From positions 1 through 9,461 of the forward strand of contig DASRGK010000057.1 of the NCBI GenBank assembly GCA_035651055.1: 9,461 nt of DNA. Direction: 5' to 3'. Below the pieces are notes generated by a model. That model saw only the letters and a program-made list of their open reading frames with translations. It was not told the origin of the DNA and did no database searches. Of this stretch, positions 1 through 5,223 are shown in pieces (position 1 is the stretch's first letter; each line of letters begins with the position of its first letter). A program made the position numbers and the translations under genes. Origin of the DNA: JAFKKF01 sp035651055. Lineage in GTDB: Bacteria; Pseudomonadota; Alphaproteobacteria; Rhizobiales; Kaistiaceae.

Positions 1-190
1 CGTAGACCGATTTCACAACGCCGCTGCCGGCAATGTCGGCAAGGTATTCGCTGATCGGATAGTCGCGCCGGATCGCCTCGTAGGGCCCGAAGATGCGGGG
101 CAGCATCGGCCCGGTGAGCCAGGGCAGGTCCCGCTGCCGCCAGAAGTGATGATGCGCGTCGACGATCGCCTCAGCCATGTTCGCGTCCAT
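1..190 (-). CDS. Amidohydrolase (TIM-barrel metal-dependent hydrolase), N-terminal part only
   Basis: The reverse strand encodes the beginning of an amidohydrolase-2 type protein (COG3618-like); the rest lies beyond the left edge. Seen: right after the start comes DAHHHFW, the HxH metal-ligand motif on strand 1 of the amidohydrolase barrel, followed by DLPWL and a GPYEAIRRDYPISEY segment typical of this subfamily. Known family members hydrolyse lactones, amides or related ring compounds, or decarboxylate aromatic acids, in the cytoplasm; the substrate here is unknown. Two in-frame ATGs are possible, at 190 (MDANMAEA) and 178 (MAEA); neither has a strong ribosome site, so the start is uncertain by four residues. 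It lies 148 bp downstream of the EthD gene on the same strand and may share its transcript (inference). Confidence 0.85.
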   Translation of the reverse strand, partial: MDANMAEAIVDAHHHFWRQRDLPWLTGPMLPRIFGPYEAIRRDYPISEYLADIAGSGVVKSVY

Positions 191-287
191 CGCCCATCTT
201 CACGTCTGTCGTCTTCCTGCCGTCGATTGGCGCTCCATCGGCCGCGCCGCCCTCCGGCTTCGCCGCGCCACCGTCATTCCTCCGCAC

Positions 288-306
288 GCCGCCCGGGGCG
301 GGCGGC
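288..306. repeat. Perfect GC hairpin between the EthD and amidohydrolase genes
   Basis: GCCGCCC, a five-base loop GGGGC, then GGGCGGC. It is 32 bp beyond the EthD stop codon. No T-run follows on the minus strand, so it is not a classic intrinsic terminator. It could stabilise a 3' end or attenuate readthrough into the amidohydrolase gene (inference). Confidence 0.4.
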
Positions 307-338
307 ATGGACCGGAACCTTTGTCCGGGCCGCGAACG

Positions 339-647
339 TCAGATCAGGATCTTCTCCTCGACCAGGAAATGGAACCGGCTGGCGCAATGCGCAGCCGCGT
401 CGGCTCCGGCCGCCTTGCCGGCCTCGGTCGCCAGCGCCGCGGATCGCGCTTCGGCATCGTCGAACCACATCTCGTTGATCGAGTCGTAGGGCGCGTCGGG
501 GCTTTCCTTCTCCGGCGCGTTGACCCGGTAGCCGCGCAGCCCCGGCAACTTCGTGGCGAGCTTCGGATGCTCGTTGAGGATCCAGTTGCGGTAGTCGGCG
601 AAACTCATCCCTTCCTTCCGCTTCATCAGCGACATGACTTTCAGCAT
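339..647 (-). CDS. EthD-domain protein, small dimeric ferredoxin-like fold
   Basis: The 102-residue product matches the usual length of single-domain EthD proteins (alpha/beta-barrel dimers). It starts MLKVMSLMKRKEGMSFADY, with the family's opening strand and the 'F.dYR..w...H' segment (residues about 16-27: FADYRNWILNEH), then GLRGYRVN, and ends with a strand after a WFDD segment. Family members include the EthD protein needed for ethyl tert-butyl ether degradation and several small enzymes or accessory proteins of catabolic clusters; the exact role here is unknown. The start is supported by an AAGGA ribosome site five bases before the ATG. It is transcribed divergently from the small membrane protein gene, with only 29 bp between the starts, and it points toward the amidohydrolase gene. 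Confidence 0.85.
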   Translation of the reverse strand: MLKVMSLMKRKEGMSFADYRNWILNEHPKLATKLPGLRGYRVNAPEKESPDAPYDSINEMWFDDAEARSAALATEAGKAAGADAAAHCASRFHFLVEEKILI

Positions 648-676
648 GGCTGTCCTTTTCCCGCTATGATTGGACG

Positions 677-907
677 ATGCGGCGCAGTCTCAGGCTCCTT
701 GCGGCCATCTATCTCGCGTTCTACGCCGCGTTCATCGGCTCGCTCTTTGTGTCGTCGCTTGCGCCCCGTTCCGACGCGGCGCATATCGCCGACGATTTCC
801 TCGATTGGCTGACCGCGGCCACCGGCGCGCTCCTACTCCCCGAGCTTGTCGCGTTTAGCCTGGTTCTCCTCGCTGCGGTCACCGTGCTCTTCTATCGCTC
901 GGAATAG
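677..907 (+). CDS. Small hypothetical membrane protein, two predicted transmembrane helices
   Basis: I do not recognise a family for this 76-residue protein. Seen: a short basic start (MRRSLR), a hydrophobic stretch at about residues 7-28 (LLAAIYLAFYAAFIGSLFV), a polar acidic loop at about 30-46 (RSDAAHIADDFLDW), and a second hydrophobic stretch at about 49-72, ending YRSE. By the positive-inside rule both ends would be cytoplasmic and the acidic loop outside. Almost every codon ends in G or C, like the surrounding real genes, which supports coding. The ribosome site is weak (GGA just before the ATG). The gene converges on the molybdopterin subunit gene, and the two coding ends overlap by 16 bp (892-907). 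It could be a spurious frame opposite the EthD promoter, but composition and hydrophobic pattern argue against that. Confidence 0.6.
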   Translation: MRRSLRLLAAIYLAFYAAFIGSLFVSSLAPRSDAAHIADDFLDWLTAATGALLLPELVAFSLVLLAAVTVLFYRSE

Positions 908-1911
908 CCGTCCCCGTTCCTGGCCAGAATTCCGCGGAGCACCTTCTCCGGCGTGATCGGCAGCGAATCAACCCGCACGCCGACCGCGTCGAAGATCGCG
1001 TTGGCGATCGCCGGGATCGGGGAATTGGCGGTCATCTCGCCGACACCCTTGGCGCCATACGGCCCGTCCGAGGACGGCCGTTCGAGCACCGCGCTCTCGA
1101 ATTCGGGCAGGTCGCCCGGCCCCGGCATCAGGTATTCGTTGTAGTCGACCGGCCCGTGCGCCCGGTCGGGATAGTAGGGCTCGGTCGTCTCGTAGAGCGC
1201 GTGGCTCATCCCCATCCACGCCCCGCCGACGATCTGCTGCTCGACCATCCGCGGATTGAGCGCGCGGCCGATCTCGTAGGCGCTCTTCAAGGAGAGCACC
1301 GTCACCTCGCCGGTTTCGGTATCGACCTCTACCTCGGCCACCGTGCACGCATGCGCATAGGTATTGGCCGGGCTCATCTTGCCGGTCGCCGGGTCGGGAT
1401 AGGAGCGCGTCTGCATGAACATGCCGCGCCCTGACACCGTCCTGGCGTGCTTGAAATGCGCCGCGAGCGCCGCCTCGACCACGGAGATCGATTTCCCCGG
1501 CACGCCGACGACATGGATTTTCCCCTTGCCGTCGGTGACGAGGTCTGCCGGCGCGACTTCGAGCTCGTCCGCCGCCACCTGCAGGAGCGCTTCGCGCGCT
1601 TCCTTGGCCGCCGCGATGATCGCGTTGCCGACGCGGTGCGTGGCGCGGCTGGCGAAAGTGCCCATGTCGTGCGGGCCCGTATCCGTGTCGCCGGTCTCGA
1701 TGATCACCGTGTCGACCGGCACGCCCAGCGCCTCCGCGCAGATCTGCTTCATCACCGTCTTCAGGCCCTGGCCGAGGTCGACCGAGGCGAGCGACACGAC
1801 GAAGTTCCCGGTCGTCGTCGCATGCACCAGCGCCTGGCTCGGGTCGCCGCCGAGGTTCATGCCGGTCGGGTAGTTGACGGCGGCGACGCCGCGCCCGCGT
1901 GCCTTGCTCAT
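892..1911 (-). CDS. Molybdopterin-binding large subunit (CoxL/xanthine dehydrogenase family), C-terminal fragment
   Basis: This 339-residue piece carries the end of a molybdenum hydroxylase large subunit whose first part is encoded at 2150-3523. From the ATG at 1911 it begins MSKARGRGVAAVNYPTGMN. Seen: VDLGQG (44-49), a cofactor-contact glutamine loop; GDTDTGPHDMGTFASR (74-89), another cofactor loop; and YGAKGVGE (285-292), whose last residue is the conserved glutamate that activates the Mo-bound water in this family. It ends where full-length relatives end. It sits in a different frame from the N-terminal piece, separated by a roughly 250-bp palindromic insertion. The same frame stays open upstream to a GTG at 2157, which would add 82 residues of repeat-derived sequence. 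The ATG at 1911 overlaps the TGA of a short frame crossing the insertion (ATGA). It could be a pseudogene remnant or a separately translated half; the well-preserved motifs suggest the break is recent or tolerated. Confidence 0.85.
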   Translation of the reverse strand: MSKARGRGVAAVNYPTGMNLGGDPSQALVHATTTGNFVVSLASVDLGQGLKTVMKQICAEALGVPVDTVIIETGDTDTGPHDMGTFASRATHRVGNAIIAAAKEAREALLQVAADELEVAPADLVTDGKGKIHVVGVPGKSISVVEAALAAHFKHARTVSGRGMFMQTRSYPDPATGKMSPANTYAHACTVAEVEVDTETGEVTVLSLKSAYEIGRALNPRMVEQQIVGGAWMGMSHALYETTEPYYPDRAHGPVDYNEYLMPGPGDLPEFESAVLERPSSDGPYGAKGVGEMTANSPIPAIANAIFDAVGVRVDSLPITPEKVLRGILARNGDGYSER

Positions 1912-1912
1912 C

Positions 1913-2172
1913 GCGTCGTGTCCCGCATTTTCGTTCCGGGCGCAGCGAGGCACCCCACCCACCATGCTGCGCATGGTCCCCCCTCCCCGTGCCGGGGAGG
2001 GATAGCGCCCTGCACGAACGTTCGCGCCAGCCTCAGCGGGAGCGATTTGCACTGCGGGGAATGCAGGGCGCCATCCCTCCCCGGAACGGGGAGGGGGGAC
2101 CGCGCGAAGCGCGGTGGGTGGGGTGTCATCCCCGTACCAACCCGGCTCATCACCCACCCCACCGCTGCGTCG
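1913..2172. mobile_element. Palindromic MITE-like element inserted in the molybdopterin subunit gene
   Basis: Non-coding DNA separates two halves of one gene. Its core is an inverted repeat: left arm 1951-2014 and right arm 2062-2125 match at 57 of 64 positions, around a 47-base centre that contains the palindrome CGAACGTTCG (2015-2024). Each arm also folds on itself into two hairpins: ACCATGC-TGC-GCATGGT (1961-1977) and CCCTCCCCG-TGC-CGGGGAGGG (1981-2001) on the left; CCCTCCCCG-GAA-CGGGGAGGG (2075-2095) and ACCGCGC-GAA-GCGCGGT (2099-2115) on the right. A further G-rich/C-rich pair (2111-2125 with 2151-2165) closes the right edge. No transposase is encoded, so it would be a non-autonomous palindromic repeat. 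The exact ends are uncertain. The bounds given are two GCGTCG copies that may be a target duplication, although removing one copy plus the element does not restore the frame. Confidence 0.7.
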
Positions 2173-3523
2173 ACGACGCCCGTGCCGCGGCCGGCGAGAG
2201 CGGCCAGTTCGCCATCTTAGCCGCCGCCTGCATCACCTCGACCAGCGCCGCGCCGGAGGTCTCCTTGCCGTGCGCCTTCATGTCGCCGTCGCGGTAGGCG
2301 TTCCGCATGCGGAACTCGATCGGGTCCATGCCGAGGAGGCGCGCCAGCTTGTCCATCTGCACTTCCAGCGCAAAGTCGGCGATGGTGACGCCGAAGCCGC
2401 GCATCGCCGAGGACGGCGTCCGGTTGGTATAGACGCAGTGGCAGTCGACGTGGACGTTGGGGATCGTGTAGGGCCCCGGCATGTGCGCCGCCGCCTTGGT
2501 CGTCCCGTAGGGGCTGTGCCGCGAATAGGCGCCGCTGTCGACATAGAGCCGGATCTGGCGGGCGACGATCCGCCCGTCCTTCATCACCCCGTCCTTGATG
2601 TAGATGCGCTCGGCCGCCCGCGGCGAGGAGACCTGCATCTCCTCCTCGCGCGTAAAGGCGTATTTGACCGGCCGGTTGGTGAGCATCGCCGCCAGCATCG
2701 CCACCGGCTCGACGATCACGTCGACCTTGCCGCCGAAGCCGCCGCCGACCGTCCCGCCGACGAGGCGGAGCTTCTGGAACGGCACCTTGAGGATGAGCGC
2801 GGCATTGTCGAGGGTGAAGAAGAGCGCCTGCGTGTTCGAGTAGCAGGTGATCCGCCCGTTCGCCTCCGGCACCCCGATGCAGCCGGTGGTCTCGACCGGC
2901 GCATGCTCGATCGGCGAGGACTGGTAGCGCTCTTCGACGATGTGGTCGGCCATCGCGAAGCCCTTCCCGACATCGCCGTAGCGGATGCGGCGGAAGGGAT
3001 GGCCCTCGTAGGTGAAGTAGTTGTGCCCGTGGTACTCGTTGACGAGCGGCGCGCCCGGCTTCAGCGCCTCCTCGACGTCGAGGACCGGCGCCAGCTCCTC
3101 GTAGTCGACCCTGACCTTGCCGGCCGCCTCCCGCGCCGCCGCCTCGCTTTCCGCGATCACCGCCACCACCGGCTCGCCGAGGTAGCGCGCCTTGCCGTCG
3201 GCAAGCACCGGCTCGTCGTCCGGCTCGACCTGGATCAGCTTCAGGATCGTGTAGATGTTGGCCGGCACGTCCCGGTGCGTCAGCACCTTCACTACGCCCG
3301 GCGCCGTCTCCGCCGCTGAAATGTCGACACCGCGGATGCGCGCGTGATGGTGCGGGCTCCGCACCATCCTGAGGTGGAGGAGCCCGCGCACCTGCCGGTC
3401 GGCATAGAACTGCGTCCGCCCGGTGACGTGGCCGGCAATGTCGGAGCGCGCCGTCGACTGCCCGACGGCGCTGACCTCCTCGCTCCGTTCGGCCGCGAAG
3501 AATTCCTTGAGGTGCTGGACCAT
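2150..3523 (-). CDS. Molybdopterin-binding large subunit (CoxL/xanthine dehydrogenase family), N-terminal fragment
   Basis: This 457-residue piece holds the first 57% of a large subunit that normally runs about 760-800 residues. Seen: the aldehyde oxidase/xanthine dehydrogenase a/b hammerhead at about residues 18-135 (VGQSTARSDIAGHVTG, LRMVRSPHHHARI, RYLGEPVVAVIAE); the first Mo-pterin domain with the GGGFGGK loop (260-266); and SSAMRGFG (371-378). The last is at the active-site loop position and resembles xanthine dehydrogenase and aldehyde oxidase, not the AYxCSFR loop of true CO dehydrogenase. Homology fades after NWPLSPAAARASSTQR. The frame then enters the inserted element and stops at 2150, losing the cofactor and catalytic-glutamate regions. 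The start follows the [2Fe-2S] gene by eight bases, with a GAGG ribosome site overlapping that gene's stop, a normal tight operon junction. By itself this fragment cannot be a complete enzyme. Confidence 0.9.
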   Translation of the reverse strand: MVQHLKEFFAAERSEEVSAVGQSTARSDIAGHVTGRTQFYADRQVRGLLHLRMVRSPHHHARIRGVDISAAETAPGVVKVLTHRDVPANIYTILKLIQVEPDDEPVLADGKARYLGEPVVAVIAESEAAAREAAGKVRVDYEELAPVLDVEEALKPGAPLVNEYHGHNYFTYEGHPFRRIRYGDVGKGFAMADHIVEERYQSSPIEHAPVETTGCIGVPEANGRITCYSNTQALFFTLDNAALILKVPFQKLRLVGGTVGGGFGGKVDVIVEPVAMLAAMLTNRPVKYAFTREEEMQVSSPRAAERIYIKDGVMKDGRIVARQIRLYVDSGAYSRHSPYGTTKAAAHMPGPYTIPNVHVDCHCVYTNRTPSSAMRGFGVTIADFALEVQMDKLARLLGMDPIEFRMRNAYRDGDMKAHGKETSGAALVEVMQAAAKMANWPLSPAAARASSTQRWGG

Positions 3524-3531
3524 GGCGGGCC

Positions 3532-4017
3532 TCAGGCCGATTTCGCCCGCCGCATGGTAGCGGCGGCGGAAAGGATGGCGTTGATGATCGGCTCGTAGCC
3601 GGTGCAGCGGCAGATATTGCCGGAGATGGCGTCGATCACCGCGGCGCGGTCCGGGTCGGGATTGCGCGCCAGCAGCGCCGCCCCCGCCATGATCATGCCG
3701 CTGGTGCAGAAGCCGCACTGCGCCGCGAACCCTTCCGCGAAGGCGCGCTGCAGCGGATGCAGTTCCGATGCGGGCGCCAGTCCTTCGAGCGTCGTGACGC
3801 TGGCGCCTTCCAGCCGCGCCGCCGGGATGAGGCAGGCGAGCTGCAGCTCGCCGTCGACGAGGATCGAGCAGGCGCCGCACGTCCCCTGCGCGCAGCCGAC
3901 CTTGGTCGCCGTCAGCGCGAACTTGTCGCGGATGACGTCGGCGGCGACCGCCCCGGCCTCGACGAACTCCGCCTGCTCGGCACCGTTGAGAATGAACGTG
4001 ACCGGGATGCGCGCCAT
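3532..4017 (-). CDS. [2Fe-2S] iron-sulfur small subunit (CoxS-like) of a molybdenum hydroxylase
   Basis: The 161-residue product has the standard length and two-domain layout. The N-terminal plant-type ferredoxin domain (about 1-80) has cysteines 42, 47, 50 and 62 (GCAQGTCGAC, then LAC) for one [2Fe-2S] cluster. The C-terminal helical domain has cysteines 101, 104, 136 and 138 (CGFCTSG, CRCTGYE) for the second cluster, next to the pterin. All eight ligands are present. It passes electrons from the molybdenum site in the large subunit to FAD in the medium subunit. The same frame extends upstream to an ATG at 4071, but residues before MARIPVTFIL are repeat-derived and unlike the family, so 4017 is preferred. 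It lies between the FAD gene (204-bp gap holding a palindromic repeat) and the broken large subunit (eight-base gap). Confidence 0.95.
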   Translation of the reverse strand: MARIPVTFILNGAEQAEFVEAGAVAADVIRDKFALTATKVGCAQGTCGACSILVDGELQLACLIPAARLEGASVTTLEGLAPASELHPLQRAFAEGFAAQCGFCTSGMIMAGAALLARNPDPDRAAVIDAISGNICRCTGYEPIINAILSAAATMRRAKSA

Positions 4018-4072
4018 GATCTCAGCCCCCGCCAGGCGCCGCGGAAAGCTCCGCGGCATCCGGACCTGCACC

Positions 4073-4134
4073 CCCTCCCCCCTTGCGGGGGAGGGCTTCT
4101 CCTCTTGGCGAACGAAGAGAGCCTAGGGGAGAAG
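4073..4134. repeat. Palindromic repeat between the FAD and [2Fe-2S] subunit genes
   Basis: Two adjacent hairpins: CCCTCCCCC (4073-4081), loop CTTGC, GGGGGAGGG (4087-4095), followed at once by CTTCTCC (4096-4102) pairing with GGAGAAG (4128-4134) around an inner TCTT/AAGA stem. The first hairpin is the same unit seen twice in the element that breaks the large subunit and once at 7482-7503. It sits in a 204-bp gap where cox-type operons usually have tight junctions, so it was probably inserted there. In the mRNA it would fold just upstream of the [2Fe-2S] gene and may change relative expression (inference). Confidence 0.65.
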
Positions 4135-4221
4135 GGAGAGGGGTACCCCGCTGGGCGCTCGCGCGAGCCGCTGCCGATGCCGGCAGCGCCGGCGAGCCCG
4201 CGCCGTTGCGATCGAACGCCA

Positions 4222-5040
4222 TCAGTGCGTCTCCCCCAATAGCAGCCGTTTGAGGTGCACCGGCAGCACCGCCGCCCGGTACCAGGCGCTTGCCTGCGGA
4301 TCGGTCGGCGGCGATGTCCCTTCGCCTGCGACCTTTGTCGCCGCGTCGATGCCCGCCGCGTCGAGCGCCTTCCCCTCCAGCGCCCTTTCCACCGCGCGCG
4401 CCCGGATCGGCATTTCCGCCATCGCGCCGTAGGCCACCCGCGCGCCGTCGACCTTGCCGCCGGTCACCGGCAGCAATGCCGCAATCGCCACCACCGCCGC
4501 GCCGTGCGGCTTCTTGCGGATCGCCTTGGCGAAGCGGAAGGCGCCGCGGCCAGGGAGGTTGAACGTGACATTCTGCACGATCCGCGGCGCCTTCCGCCCG
4601 CGTCCGGAGAGAAACGTTTCGAGGTCGATCGTCTCGCTGCCGCCAGGGCCCTCGACCGTCACCGCCGCGCCGAGCGCGAGCAGCGCCACCGCCATGTCGC
4701 CGTAGGGCGCGCGCGCGAACAGGTTGCCGCCGACGGTCGCCATGTTGCGCACCGCCGGCCCGCCGATCGACAGCGCCACCGGCGCCAGGAAGGTCAGGTC
4801 CTTGTGCGCGGCGATTGCCGCCATCGTCACCGCCGCGCCGAGAACCGCCTTGCCGTTGCCGACCTCGATCCCGGCGAGCCCGAGCCGGTCGCCGGCGACG
4901 AGCCGCGTGATCCTGCCGTCGTCCTGATTGACGATCCGCATCAGGATCGTGCCGCCGCCGAGGAAGCGCGCTCCGGGGTCTGCGGCGAGCGCGGATATGG
5001 CATCGCCGAGCGACGCAGCGCGCTCATAGCCGAGCGGCAT
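4222..5040 (-). CDS. FAD-binding medium subunit (CoxM-like) of a molybdenum hydroxylase
   Basis: The 272-residue product is close to the usual 270-290 of this family. Seen: the FAD pyrophosphate motif GGGT (28-31), and the second FAD motif ATVGGNL (101-107) inside the conserved stretch GGPAVRNMATVGGN, which together define the FAD-binding domain (about 1-165). The CO-dehydrogenase flavoprotein C-terminal domain (about 170-270) follows, with FRFAKAIRKKPHGAAVV and the WYRAAVLPVHLKRLL end. It accepts electrons from the [2Fe-2S] subunit and passes them to an acceptor. It is the first gene of the operon (order M, S, L). Its start is supported by GGAGG six bases before the ATG. The divergent GntR regulator gene begins 183 bp away across a promoter with repeated boxes. 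Its stop overlaps an ATG (TGATG) of a 66-codon frame in the gap that follows, probably by chance. Confidence 0.95.
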   Translation of the reverse strand: MPLGYERAASLGDAISALAADPGARFLGGGTILMRIVNQDDGRITRLVAGDRLGLAGIEVGNGKAVLGAAVTMAAIAAHKDLTFLAPVALSIGGPAVRNMATVGGNLFARAPYGDMAVALLALGAAVTVEGPGGSETIDLETFLSGRGRKAPRIVQNVTFNLPGRGAFRFAKAIRKKPHGAAVVAIAALLPVTGGKVDGARVAYGAMAEMPIRARAVERALEGKALDAAGIDAATKVAGEGTSPPTDPQASAWYRAAVLPVHLKRLLLGETH

Positions 5041-5127
5041 CGTAATCCTCCCCGTCCCCGTCCCGGCCGGCGTGCCTGCCGCCTGCCGCCGCTTCCGTCC
5101 CTGCGGCGGGCCCTCTTCTTGGGCAAG

Positions 5128-5156
5128 ACAATCGATTATCGATTATCGCCTGTCAA
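5128..5156 (-). promoter_or_regulatory. Candidate sigma-70 promoter of the molybdenum hydroxylase operon
   Basis: On the minus strand a perfect TTGACA (5156-5151) is followed, after 17 bases, by GATTGT (5133-5128), a weak -10 with three of six consensus bases. A transcript would begin about 80 bases before the FAD subunit start. The spacer is almost entirely filled by the CGATTATCG repeat boxes, so a bound protein would block the polymerase. The -35 match is clear; the -10 and start point are inferred. Confidence 0.45.
5131..5148. promoter_or_regulatory. Tandem CGATTATCG boxes, likely operator of the GntR-type regulator
   Basis: Two copies of the odd-length palindrome CGATTATCG (5133-5141 and 5140-5148) overlap by two bases with a seven-base period. 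They form an AT-rich island in otherwise GC-rich DNA, bracketed by GACA (5127-5130) and TGTC (5151-5154). They lie between the divergent regulator and hydroxylase genes, inside the spacer of the candidate hydroxylase promoter. FadR-type GntR regulators commonly bind short palindromes in their own divergent promoters, so this is the best operator candidate. Binding itself is inferred. Confidence 0.55.
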
Positions 5157-5223
5157 CGGCTCGCCTCACCTGTTCCACAAAGCCGATTTGGGGCGTAGGG
5201 ATAGGCGATCGTCCTTGTCTCGG

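Noticed and set aside
1908..2150. 80-codon frame through the inserted element as a real gene
   Set aside because: It lies entirely in inverted-repeat DNA and has no recognisable protein features. It is of interest only as a possible translational bridge.
1951..2165. CRISPR array
   Set aside because: The repeats are inverted arms, not regularly spaced direct repeats with unique spacers.
1913..2172. Insertion as a group II intron, intein or other self-removing element
   Set aside because: It is too short, has no intein splice motifs, no open frame linking both halves, and no intron catalytic domain V-like segment; the palindromic arms fit a non-autonomous repeat better.
2114..3319. A 401-codon plus-strand frame opposite the large subunit gene
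   Set aside because: It mirrors the minus-strand gene, is rich in Arg, Val, Asp and His with no domain, and the opposite strand carries unmistakable molybdenum hydroxylase motifs.
4022..4222. 66-codon minus-strand frame filling the gap between the FAD and [2Fe-2S] genes
   Set aside because: Its composition is repeat-derived (Gly, Ala, Pro, Arg) with no recognisable domain; noted only for its codon overlaps.
892..5040. The operon as a true aerobic CO dehydrogenase (coxMSL)
   Set aside because: The large subunit lacks the AYxCSFR active-site loop of form I CO dehydrogenase; it has SSAMRGFG instead.
4255..5223. Long upstream extension of the GntR reading frame
   Set aside because: The frame is open by GC bias across the opposite FAD subunit gene. 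The added residues are low-complexity Arg/Ala/His, and the regulator family begins near the ATG at 5224.
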